Assembly: GCF_000696225.1 (NCBI RefSeq) | Contig: NZ_BAWN01000006.1 | Coordinates: forward strand, 1-64,000 | Direction: 5' to 3' | Origin: Serpentinimonas barnesii | GTDB taxonomy: Bacteria > Pseudomonadota > Gammaproteobacteria > Burkholderiales > Burkholderiaceae_C | DNA length: 64,000 nucleotides | Part shown: positions 39,916 to 47,172 of the stretch, piece after piece | How positions within the stretch are numbered: position 1 is the stretch's first letter | Layout: the number at the start of each line of letters is the position of its first letter | The notes under the pieces: model-generated | The model's database searches: none | What the model saw: the letters and a program-made list of their open reading frames with translations, nothing else | What the model was told of the DNA's origin: nothing | Made by a program: the position numbers and the translations under genes

Positions 39916-41462
39916 ACTTTGCCTTCACACGCCGCCAGTTGCTGGGAGTTACAGGGGCCACGGCGCTTGCTTGGCCTGCGCTGGCTCACGGTTTCGCGGG
40001 TTTGCGCGTGGCCGTCGGGCCAGACCGCTACAACGTCGATCCGCAGCGCTTCACCTTTACCGTGCGCGGCCCGCACGCACAGATCGCTGAAACCGGGGTG
40101 CGACCCGACGCACACTTTAGGCCCGCGCCGCTGCTGTTTGAGCGCTGGCAAGTGCGCCAAGGCCACTACCGCATCACCTTGCGCGCCAAGCTGCGACACC
40201 ACGACGGCAGTGCCTTGGACAGCGATGCGGCCATCGCTGCCTTGCGCCAGGTCGGGCAGAGCCGGTCTGATTTTCTGCAAATCGACCCCGCCAGCCTGCG
40301 CCGCGTCGATGCACGCAACTTTGTATTCAGCTCGCGCACCGGATCAAACCTGGTGATCGAGAACATGTCGCACCGCGCCACCTCGCTGTTTTCGCAGCAC
40401 AGCGACCGGCGCGTGGCACCGGCTGGCACCGGCCCATGGCGCTTCGTGCGCTACGAGCCCAACCGGGCCCTGGAACTGGTGCGCAACCCGCAGTACTGGG
40501 GGCCGCCTGCGGTGCAGGAACGCATGGTTTTCCAGTTTGTCCCCGACCCCATGGCGCGCCTGTTGGCGCTGGCGGCGGGCGAGGTCGATCTGATCGCCGA
40601 GGTGACGCCGCAAATGTTGTTGGCCCTGAACGACTCGATGCCGGTGCGCTTGCACGCCTCGCGCCCAGTGTCGTACTTGGCGCTGTTGGTGAACCTGCAC
40701 GGCCAGCCGCCTTTTACCCGACTGGCTGACCCCAGGGTGCGGCGCGCGCTGGCGCTGAGCATCGACCGGGCCGCCGTGGCGCGGGTGCTGTATGCCGGCC
40801 GGGGCATTGCGGCGCGTGGTCTGCTGCCGGACTGGATGTTTGGTTTGGGCCCGCATGTGCAGGGTTTTGGCTACGACCTGGCCGAGGCCAGCCGCCTGCT
40901 CGATGCCGCCGGCTGGCTGCGCGGCCGCGACGGCCTGCGCACGCGCGCCGGCGAGGTGTTGCGGCTGCGCTTGGTGGCGGCTTTTCCCAATCTGGCTGCG
41001 GTGGCTCCCTTTCCCGAGTTGTTGCAACAGATGGTGCGCCAAGTCGGCATCGGGATCGACATCGTGGCAGTCGAGGACGACGCGCTCTACGGTCAACGCT
41101 TCCTGGAGCCGGGGGCGGGCGATCTGTTTCTGGAATTGGCCGGCAATACCAATCTGGACCCCACGTTTTTGCTCTACAACCTGTTTCACAGCCAAACGCC
41201 TTGGCGCGGCTACCGCCACATGGCTGCGGGCAAGGCGCTGGATGCCGCCCTCGATGAAGCGCGTCGCACCGATGACCCGCAGCAGCGCTTGGAGGCGGTG
41301 CGGCGTGCGCACCGCGCTGTCGTGGACGAAGCCATTGCAGCAATTGCGGTGCTGCACGTGCCGCAGTTTGTGCTCGCCCGTCCGGGGCTGGAGGTGCCGA
41401 TGTTCGAGCACCGCGACTGGATCGACTACGGGGCGGTGCGCCCGTTGCTGGGGCGGGGCTGA
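39912..41462 (+). CDS. nikA: ABC transporter substrate-binding protein, NikA/DppA family
   Basis: The 516-residue protein is a family 5 solute-binding protein, the class that includes nickel-binding NikA and peptide-binding DppA. It carries a twin-arginine-like signal, FTRRQLLGV at residues 5-13 with a hydrophobic stretch to about 28, suggesting export in folded form through Tat. The RVRRALALSIDR block is characteristic. The start at 39912 overlaps the previous stop (ATGA). Specificity for nickel is inferred from nikR and the operon, since the same fold binds peptides and metallophores. Confidence 0.82.
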   Translation: MNFAFTRRQLLGVTGATALAWPALAHGFAGLRVAVGPDRYNVDPQRFTFTVRGPHAQIAETGVRPDAHFRPAPLLFERWQVRQGHYRITLRAKLRHHDGSALDSDAAIAALRQVGQSRSDFLQIDPASLRRVDARNFVFSSRTGSNLVIENMSHRATSLFSQHSDRRVAPAGTGPWRFVRYEPNRALELVRNPQYWGPPAVQERMVFQFVPDPMARLLALAAGEVDLIAEVTPQMLLALNDSMPVRLHASRPVSYLALLVNLHGQPPFTRLADPRVRRALALSIDRAAVARVLYAGRGIAARGLLPDWMFGLGPHVQGFGYDLAEASRLLDAAGWLRGRDGLRTRAGEVLRLRLVAAFPNLAAVAPFPELLQQMVRQVGIGIDIVAVEDDALYGQRFLEPGAGDLFLELAGNTNLDPTFLLYNLFHSQTPWRGYRHMAAGKALDAALDEARRTDDPQQRLEAVRRAHRAVVDEAIAAIAVLHVPQFVLARPGLEVPMFEHRDWIDYGAVRPLLGRG

Positions 41463-42406
41463 TGCGCCAATGGCTGTTGCGACGCTTGCTCGCGCTGCCG
41501 CTGCTGCTGCTGGCCATGTCGGTGCTGACATTTGCTTTGGTGGCGGCGGCCCCGGGCGACCCGGTGCTGACCGAAGCCTTGCGCCAAGGCATCGCGCTGA
41601 CGCCCGAAAACCACGCCGCCTTGCAGCGCCAACTCGGGCTCGACGGCAGCTTGGCCGAGCGCTATGGGCGCTGGTTGAGCGCCACTTTATCGGGCGACTT
41701 GGGGCGCTCGATCGCCAGCGGGCGACCGGTGGCGCAAGAGCTCGGCGCCCACGCCGGGCCAACGCTGCTGCTGGCGGCAACCGCCTTTGCGCTGGCTGTG
41801 CCGCTGGCGCTGCTGGCAGGGCTGGCGGCGGCGCTGGTGCGCAGCGCCTGGGCGGCCGCTTGCTGGCGCGCCTTGGCGGTGCTGCTGGTTTCGCTGCCGG
41901 GTTATTGGCTGGCCTTGCTGGCCTTGTACCTGTTTGCCGTCCACTGGGGCCTGACGCGGGTGATTGGGCAGGCTGCGCCAGCCGACCTGTGGCTGCCCGC
42001 CGGGGTGTTGGCGCTGCTGATCGCGGCACCGGTGAGCCGCCTGATTCGGGATCGGGCCTTGCAGGTGATGAGCGAGGCCCCCTTTCGCCTGGCCCTCGCG
42101 CAGGGTTTGTCGCCCGCGTTGCTGGTGCTGACCCGCATCCTGCCGGGCACCTTGGTGCCGAGCATCAGCCTGTGGGCCAATGCCTTCGGGGCGCTGCTGG
42201 GCGGCGCGGTGGTGATCGAGACCGTGTTTGGCTGGCCTGGCCTTGGGCGTCTGGTGCTGCAAGCCATTGCCGAGCGCGATCTGCCCATTTTGCAAGCCTA
42301 TTTGCTGCTGATGGGCGTGGTCTATGTGTGCGCCAATCTGCTCGCCGATGCCTTGGCAGCGTGGCTCGACCCGCGCATACGCGCCGGCATCGTGGGGCCG
42401 CAATGA
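41462..42406 (+). CDS. nikB: ABC transporter permease, NikB/DppB family
   Basis: The 314-residue integral membrane protein starts MRQWLLRRLLALPLLLLAMS, the typical DppB/NikB entry helix, and has about six transmembrane segments. The EAA-type loop that contacts the ATPase is around residues 205-235 (PFRLALAQGLSPALLVLTRILP, shown by its ends PFRLALAQG and TRILP). Its first codon shares a base with the nikA-like stop (TGATG). With NikC it forms the membrane channel. Confidence 0.85.
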   Translation: MRQWLLRRLLALPLLLLAMSVLTFALVAAAPGDPVLTEALRQGIALTPENHAALQRQLGLDGSLAERYGRWLSATLSGDLGRSIASGRPVAQELGAHAGPTLLLAATAFALAVPLALLAGLAAALVRSAWAAACWRALAVLLVSLPGYWLALLALYLFAVHWGLTRVIGQAAPADLWLPAGVLALLIAAPVSRLIRDRALQVMSEAPFRLALAQGLSPALLVLTRILPGTLVPSISLWANAFGALLGGAVVIETVFGWPGLGRLVLQAIAERDLPILQAYLLLMGVVYVCANLLADALAAWLDPRIRAGIVGPQ

Positions 42407-43236
42407 GCCGCCGCTTGAGCACGACCCAGGTCGGACTGTTCCTGCTCGCCCCGTTGCTGCTGCTGCTGCTGTGGCCGACGGCCTGGTTGCCGCACGACCC
42501 GCTGGCACAGGATTTGCTGCGCCGCCTCGAGGCACCCTCCAGCACCTACTGGCTGGGCACCGACGTGCTGGGGCGCTGCGTGCTGTCGCGCGTGCTGGCG
42601 GCGGCGCGGCTGTCGCTGGGTGCGGCGCTGGCGGCGTCGGCGGTGCTGCTGGCGCTGGCCTTGCTCTGGGGCGTGACGGCGGCATGGTGTGCGCAATCGG
42701 CGCGCTGGCGCCTTGTCGATGCCCTGCTGATGCGCAGCGCCGACGTGCTGCTGGGCTTCCCGACCTTGGTGCTGGCCTTGGCCATCATCGGCGTGTTCGG
42801 GCCCTCGTTGCTGACCGTTTTATTGGCCTTGATCGTGGCTTGGACGCCAGGGCTGGCGCGCATCGTGCGCATCCTGGCGCTGCAAGCGCTGCAGCGCGAC
42901 TACGTCGCCGCCGCGCACGCAGCCGGCTTGTCGCAACTGCGCATCGTCTGGCGCCATGTGCTGCCGCAACTGCTGGCACCGCTGGCTGCGCTGGCCAGCC
43001 TCGAGACGGCGGGCGTTATCTTGGCGCTCTCGACCTTGAGTTTTCTGGGTTTGGGGGCGCAGCCTCCGACACCCGAGTGGGGGGTGATGCTCAACGAAGC
43101 GCGCGCCTTCTTTCAGACCGCACCGCACCTGCTGTGGGCCCCGGGGCTGGCGGTGTTGTGGGCCACGCTGGCTTTCAATCTGGTCGGTGAAGGTTTGCGC
43201 GAGCGGCTCGAACCCCGGCTGCCGTTGCGCTGGTGA
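42403..43236 (+). CDS. nikC: ABC transporter permease, NikC/DppC family
   Basis: The 277-residue permease has five to six transmembrane helices and the DppC/NikC blocks WLGTDVLGRCVLSRVLAAAR and FLGLGAQPPTPEWG. The interaction loop with the ATPases is RDYVAAAHAAGLSQLRIVWRH, here shown by its DYVAAAHAAGLS core. The ATG at 42403 overlaps the nikB stop (ATGA). The same frame is open far upstream inside nikA and nikB, but this is only a GC-driven shadow. Confidence 0.87.
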   Translation: MSRRLSTTQVGLFLLAPLLLLLLWPTAWLPHDPLAQDLLRRLEAPSSTYWLGTDVLGRCVLSRVLAAARLSLGAALAASAVLLALALLWGVTAAWCAQSARWRLVDALLMRSADVLLGFPTLVLALAIIGVFGPSLLTVLLALIVAWTPGLARIVRILALQALQRDYVAAAHAAGLSQLRIVWRHVLPQLLAPLAALASLETAGVILALSTLSFLGLGAQPPTPEWGVMLNEARAFFQTAPHLLWAPGLAVLWATLAFNLVGEGLRERLEPRLPLRW

Positions 43237-44021
43237 GGGTCAAAGCCGTGCCGGATCCGCTGTTGCAAATTCGGGAGCTGTCGGTGCAAGCCGCGGGTGG
43301 GCCGGTGTTGCTCGATCGCTTGGCGTTCGATCTGGCTGCCGGTGAACGGCTGGCGCTGCTGGGTGGCAGCGGCGCGGGCAAGTCCGTGTTGGCCCAGTGC
43401 CTGCTCGGGCTGCTGCCGCCGCCGCTGTGCTGGCGCTCCGGCTCGATCCGGTGGCAGGGCCAGGAAATGGGCCTGCTGTCCCGTAAACAATGGCACGCGC
43501 TGCGCGGCGTTGGCATTTTTTTGATATTCCAGAGCCCAGGGGCTTTGCTGGATCCCTTGCTCAGCGTGGGTTATCAGCTTGGGCAGGTGGCGCAGCGTGC
43601 CCAGCGCCCAGCCGCAGCCGTGGAGCAGGCCTTGGCGTTGGTGCAACTGCCTGCGCTGGTGCTGCGCCGTCATGCGCACCAGTTGAGCGGGGGCATGAAG
43701 CAGCGTGTGCTGTGCGCCATGGCGTTGTTGCTGCGGCCCCAACTGGTGATAGCCGACGAACCCACCAGCAGCTTAGACGATGCAACCGCCCAAGAGGTGC
43801 TGTGCGCGCTGCGGGCCATGCAGCAAGCCACAGGCTGTGCGCTGCTGCTGATCACCCACGACCTGCGCCTGGTGCGCGAGCACGCGCAGCGGGTGCTGGT
43901 GCTCGAGCGCGGCCGTATCGTCGAGCAAGCCCCGGTAGCGTGTTTTTTGTCTGCGCCAGCCAGCAGCGCCGGCGCGGCGCTGGTGCAGGCGGCGCGCTGG
44001 TTGGATGGAGAGGCTGCATGA
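43233..44021 (+). CDS. nikD: ABC transporter ATP-binding protein, NikD family
   Basis: The 262-residue ATPase has Walker A GGSGAGKS (residues 44-51), the signature LSGGMKQR, Walker B LVIADEPTSS and the switch histidine in LITHD. The GTG at 43233 lies in the nikC stop codon (GTGA). It lacks the C-terminal oligopeptide-transporter domain with four cysteines seen in OppD/DppD, a length like that of E. coli NikD (254). With NikE it energises uptake. Confidence 0.86.
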   Translation: MRVKAVPDPLLQIRELSVQAAGGPVLLDRLAFDLAAGERLALLGGSGAGKSVLAQCLLGLLPPPLCWRSGSIRWQGQEMGLLSRKQWHALRGVGIFLIFQSPGALLDPLLSVGYQLGQVAQRAQRPAAAVEQALALVQLPALVLRRHAHQLSGGMKQRVLCAMALLLRPQLVIADEPTSSLDDATAQEVLCALRAMQQATGCALLLITHDLRLVREHAQRVLVLERGRIVEQAPVACFLSAPASSAGAALVQAARWLDGEAA

Positions 44022-44722
44022 GCGCGCCCGGTCGAGTCCAATCCGTGCTGCGGCTGCGCGCAACCGACCTAAGCCACCGCTGGGGGCCGCAGCAGCCACC
44101 GGTGCTCGACTGCGTGGGGTTGGATCTGCACCAAGGCGAGGTGGTGGGTCTGGTGGGCCGCTCCGGTAGCGGTAAATCGACCCTGGCCCGTTGCTTGGCC
44201 GGGCTGCTGCAGCCCAGCAGCGCCAGCTTGAGTCTGAACGGGCAGGTGCTGACGGCGGCCAGAACCCTGCCCCAGCGGCGCGCCATCCAATACGTGTGGC
44301 AGGAGCCGCAGTGCGCGCTTAGCCCCTACCGCAGCGCCATGGCCTCGGCGGCCGAACCGCTGGAGGGTTTTGGGCTGGCTGATCGGCTGGAGCGGCCCCA
44401 GCGGGCGGCGCAGATGCTGCAACGCATGGGCTTGACGCGATCCGACATGCAGCGCTTGCCGCATCAGCTCTCGGGTGGGCAGTGCCAGCGCGTGGTGTTG
44501 GCGCGTGCTCTGCTGGCCGAGCCACAGGTGTTGTTGCTCGACGAGCCTTTTTCGGCTCTTGATAGCGTGACCACGGCGGCGCTGTTGCAAGATTTGAGTC
44601 AAGTGCTGACCGAACATCGGCTGGCGGTGTTGCTGGTCTCACACGACCGGGCGCTGGTGCGCCGTTTGGCGCAGCGCGTGCTGGTGCTGGAGCAGGGGCA
44701 ACTGAGGGTTGTGGCTGACTAA
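44018..44722 (+). CDS. nikE: ABC transporter ATP-binding protein, NikE family
   Basis: The 234-residue ATPase has Walker A GRSGSGKS (47-54), signature LSGGQCQR, Walker B VLLLDEPFSA and LVSHD. It starts in the nikD stop codon (ATGA), making seven genes from 36995 to 44722 linked by overlaps. It is slightly shorter than E. coli NikE (268), missing mainly the C-terminal tail. I see no clear terminator directly after it. Confidence 0.86.
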   Translation: MSAPGRVQSVLRLRATDLSHRWGPQQPPVLDCVGLDLHQGEVVGLVGRSGSGKSTLARCLAGLLQPSSASLSLNGQVLTAARTLPQRRAIQYVWQEPQCALSPYRSAMASAAEPLEGFGLADRLERPQRAAQMLQRMGLTRSDMQRLPHQLSGGQCQRVVLARALLAEPQVLLLDEPFSALDSVTTAALLQDLSQVLTEHRLAVLLVSHDRALVRRLAQRVLVLEQGQLRVVAD

Positions 44723-44827
44723 TGCCGGCGCCGCATGTTCAGCGTGCAGTGGCAAGGTCGGCTGCGGCGCTGGGGCCGATGGCCTGATTCGATCCGGTTT
44801 GGGTGTTTGGGTGGAGCGGATTGAGAT

Positions 44828-44908
44828 TTAACGCCGCAGCAGCCACCACGCCAGCCCGCACGTGATCACCAGTGAGAGCAATAAGCCGATCCACATGGGG
44901 TGCTCCAT
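44828..44908 (-). CDS. 26-residue single-helix membrane microprotein downstream of bfd
   Basis: A 26-codon frame begins MEHPMWIG and ends WWLLRR, with one hydrophobic helix covering about residues 6-22. Its ATG uses the first base of the bfd stop codon (TGATG on the minus strand), so it is placed for coupled translation from the iron-regulated bfd mRNA. I know no family for it. It is too short for similarity to be judged by eye; conservation next to bfd in relatives would decide whether it is real. Confidence 0.5.
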   Translation of the reverse strand: MEHPMWIGLLLSLVITCGLAWWLLRR

Positions 44909-45120
44909 CAAAGGGGAGTCGCCACAGCCAGTTCTTGGTGCAAGTGCAGCAAGCGCTGGCTCGGGTGGCATTCTGACCAGATGCGCCGCGCCGCGTGCTC
45001 GCACTGGCCGCACTGGGTGCCCACGCCGTGCTCGAACTGGATCGCATCGAAACCCTCGCCCTGCTGGGCGCAGGTGGCGATGGTCTTGTCGCTGACCCGG
45101 TGACACACGCAGACGATCAT
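44908..45120 (-). CDS. bfd: Bacterioferritin-associated ferredoxin
   Basis: Bfd is a 2Fe-2S ferredoxin that reduces bacterioferritin so that stored iron can be released under iron starvation. The 70-residue protein has the four cluster cysteines C4, C6, C37 and C40 in the Bfd spacing and starts MIVCVCHRVSD. AGGAG lies 6 nt before the ATG. A Fur-like site overlaps its promoter, matching iron-starvation induction known for bfd. No bacterioferritin gene is in the window. Confidence 0.93.
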   Translation of the reverse strand: MIVCVCHRVSDKTIATCAQQGEGFDAIQFEHGVGTQCGQCEHAARRIWSECHPSQRLLHLHQELAVATPL

Positions 45121-45130
45121 GGAAGGGCTC

Positions 45131-45176
45131 CTGAAGGATGTAGGTGGATGATAATCATTCGCAATCCTTCAGGCAA
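45131..45176 (-). promoter_or_regulatory. bfd promoter with overlapping Fur-type box
   Basis: On the minus strand TTGCCT (45176-45171), a 17-bp spacer and TATCAT (45153-45148) form a sigma-70-type promoter. The 19-mer at 45144-45162, with core ATGATAATCATT, matches the Fur consensus at 14 of 19 bases and covers the -10. It is framed by a perfect 9-bp inverted repeat, CTGAAGGAT at 45131-45139 and ATCCTTCAG at 45164-45172. Iron-bound Fur should repress here. Confidence 0.7.
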
Positions 45177-45315
45177 GACATTTCGTATAACCATTAGTAG
45201 AAAAGGGAAATTGGGTGTTTTTGAGGCCTTTGCGGGTTTAACTGGGTCAAACCGCCTTTGCATTTGGCTGCGCTTCGGGTAGATTCGCTGCTCTACGATT
45301 TAAAACCTAGTGACC

Positions 45316-45744
45316 ATGACTACGGAGCTGCCTCCCATCCCGGCCAAGCGCTACTTCACCATCGGTGAGGTGGGCGAACTGTGCGGCGTCAAGCCGCATG
45401 TGCTGCGCTACTGGGAGCAGGAGTTCACGCAACTGCGGCCCATGAAGCGGCGCGGCAACCGGCGCTACTACCAGCACCACGAGGTGCTGATGATCCGACG
45501 CATCCGCGATCTGTTGTACGAGCAGGGCTTTACCATCCAAGGCGCGCGCAACCGCTTGCAGGAGCTGGCGCAGCATGAGCGCGAGCAGCGCCGCAGCGGC
45601 GCCGCAACCCTGGCCCCCGCCGAGTTGGCGCACGAAGACGATGCCATGGAGCCGCACGACAGCGAGGCTGGCGCCCTCAACGACTGGGCCGCCGTGCGCG
45701 CCGAGCTGATGGCGATTCGCCGCCTGCTGGAGCCATCGGCCTGA
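45316..45744 (+). CDS. MerR-family transcriptional regulator
   Basis: The 142-residue protein has an N-terminal MerR winged helix (about residues 13-80: RYFTIGEVGELCGVKPHVLRYWEQEF, given by its ends RYFTIGEV and LRYWEQEF) and a short coiled region. There are no conserved metal-binding cysteines at its C-terminus. This is the regulator normally found after pheT-ihfA and before tRNA-Pro in Burkholderiales; here the tRNA is kept but bfd lies upstream in the opposite direction. A GTG at 45310 is an alternative start. Target genes are unknown. Confidence 0.85.
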   Translation: MTTELPPIPAKRYFTIGEVGELCGVKPHVLRYWEQEFTQLRPMKRRGNRRYYQHHEVLMIRRIRDLLYEQGFTIQGARNRLQELAQHEREQRRSGAATLAPAELAHEDDAMEPHDSEAGALNDWAAVRAELMAIRRLLEPSA

Positions 45745-45820
45745 TGCGGGTTGGGGCGCGTGCAAAGCGGTCAGGCGCCTTGAGCGAATCCGATCAAACG
45801 GCGTGCTAGAATTCGGGCTT

Positions 45821-45897
45821 CGGCGTGTAGCGCAGCCTGGTAGCGCACTTGCATGGGGTGCAAGGGGTCGCGAGTTCGAATCCCGCCACGCCGACCA
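45821..45897 (+). tRNA. tRNA-Pro (anticodon GGG)
   Basis: The 77-nt cloverleaf begins CGGCGTG, pairs with CACGCCG, and has an encoded CCA at the end. The anticodon stem CTTGC/GCAAG encloses the loop ATGGGGT, giving anticodon GGG. The T-arm GAGTTCGAATC is standard. Confidence 0.96.
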
Positions 45898-45908
45898 TTT
45901 ACTGATTC

Positions 45909-45944
45909 AAAGGCCACCAAGGACGTAACCTTGGTGGCCTTTTT
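45909..45944 (+). terminator. Rho-independent terminator after tRNA-Pro
   Basis: AAGGCCACCAAGG pairs with CCTTGGTGGCCTT across a 6-nt loop and is followed by TTTTT-type sequence on the plus strand, 12 nt after the tRNA. Confidence 0.88.
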
Positions 45945-46105
45945 CATTGGCAAATGAAGGGCTTACCGTGCAAGGGTGGACAGTGGCAGCCATTGACAGC
46001 CAGAGCGTTATCGGAGCAACAATCCGGGGAGCACGCCCATGCTGACCGATGCCCAATGCCGCAACGCCACTTTCGGCTAAGCGGCCTCCCTTTGCGTTCT
46101 TTCGA

Positions 46106-46525
46106 TCAATTCGGCTGGTCGGGCTCCTGTCCAGCGGCCACCAACAGCTTTTGCATGGCCGCGACGAACTGGCGCGCCTGTTGCACCAGTTCGGCGGCAT
46201 CGGGCATCGCGATCGATGAACCGTCGTAATCGGCCACCCAGCGCGATTCCTCCGCGCGCTTGAGTTGGCGGCCCAATTCCTTGCTGACGCGCCCCGCTTT
46301 GACCAAGTGTGCGCTGAAGGTATTGAGCAGACCTCGATGGGTTTTCCCCAAACCTTCACCGGCGGGTACGTCGGTGGCCATCAATGCCGCTTGGGCAGCA
46401 TCGAACATCGCGTAGTACGCGCGGTTGCACGCGCCATCGGCATCACCCATATCAAGCAAGGACTGGGCAGATGCCAGAGCACGCTCTGCTTTGGCCATCA
46501 GCGTATGGACCGACTTGCCCCTCAT
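46106..46525 (-). CDS. HEPN-domain protein (HepT-like) with altered RNase motif
   Basis: The 139-residue all-helical protein is a HEPN domain, the toxin half of MntA/HepT-type systems, in which the toxin is an RNase kept inactive by AMPylation. The signature region is NRAYYAMFDAAQAAL. The normal active site is R-X4-6-H; here R35 is followed at the histidine position by D42, so ribonuclease activity is doubtful. It overlaps the upstream nucleotidyltransferase gene by ATGA. HEPN proteins with this pairing also occur as non-toxic partners, so a toxin role is uncertain. Confidence 0.75.
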   Translation of the reverse strand: MRGKSVHTLMAKAERALASAQSLLDMGDADGACNRAYYAMFDAAQAALMATDVPAGEGLGKTHRGLLNTFSAHLVKAGRVSKELGRQLKRAEESRWVADYDGSSIAMPDAAELVQQARQFVAAMQKLLVAAGQEPDQPN

Positions 46526-46887
46526 GCGACCCGCACCCCTTCGCGCAAGATATTGGCCAACAAGGCCGGGTTGAAGTGCTGCTCGGGGTGCTCCCATTCG
46601 TCTTCCCACACGGGCAGTGGGGAGATGTTGATGCCGGTGTCTAGCAACACGTCGTAAGCGGCGTCGGAAAGCTGGAGTTTGGTGGGCAAAAAAGCTTGGT
46701 GCACGCCGGCAAGCACAACAGCTACGTCGGCATCGCTGTCTGGTCGGTGCGTGCCACGGGCCCGGCTGCCAAACACAATGAGTTGCCGCGGGTGGTGCGT
46801 GCGCTCGATCAAGCCCTTGAAGCGGCGCACCGCGTCTTGCGTCAGCGGGTCCAGTGGGGTGTGGGTGGCGGTGGGCGAGGTCTGCAT
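46522..46887 (-). CDS. Minimal nucleotidyltransferase (MntA-like)
   Basis: The 121-residue protein has the polymerase-beta-type nucleotidyltransferase motif FGSRARGTHRPDSDADVAVV, with G40-S41 and the metal ligands D52 and D54. In MntA/HepT systems such a protein AMPylates the HEPN toxin. It precedes and overlaps the HEPN gene (ATGA), the usual order. The ATG at 46887 is chosen; an upstream ATG at 46935 would add 16 residues without clear similarity. Confidence 0.78.
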   Translation of the reverse strand: MQTSPTATHTPLDPLTQDAVRRFKGLIERTHHPRQLIVFGSRARGTHRPDSDADVAVVLAGVHQAFLPTKLQLSDAAYDVLLDTGINISPLPVWEDEWEHPEQHFNPALLANILREGVRVA

Positions 46888-47172
46888 CAAGGCCTCCACC
46901 ACGCATGCACGGCCCCCCGCGCGCTGCCTTGCCACGGCAACGGTCCGGAGGTATGAGCGCTAGCAGGCAACATTCTGAGACCTCAAGCAAACCAAGCACA
47001 TAGCGGCATTAGACCACGACCAACCGGCTTTCACCTATGCCCTCTCCGGCTCAAGCCTCGCACCGAAGGGCTGCAAGGAGTCGATGCGTGTCTTCGTTGG
47101 TATTTGCCAGAGTGAACGCGCCGTGTGGCTGGATTTGCCTGCCCTGCAGGTGCTGCAGTTCAGCCAGTGTCT

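Noticed and set aside
40792-42402. Long plus-strand frame leading into nikC, which would make an 814-residue protein
   Set aside because: It overlaps nikA and nikB in another frame; homology begins at the ATG at 42403, which overlaps the nikB stop.
36426-44722. Opine metallophore (staphylopine/pseudopaline-type) locus
   Set aside because: The transporter and receptor would fit, but no opine synthase or nicotianamine-synthase-like gene is present, and nikR points to nickel.
44723-44827. Terminator after nikE
   Set aside because: GC-rich partial inverted repeats occur near 44730-44775 but form no clean stem and no T-run follows.
47051-47172. Short minus-strand open frame ending TGA at 47051, after the semialdehyde dehydrogenase gene
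   Set aside because: About 40 codons with no start, ribosome site or recognisable similarity; may be decayed DNA.
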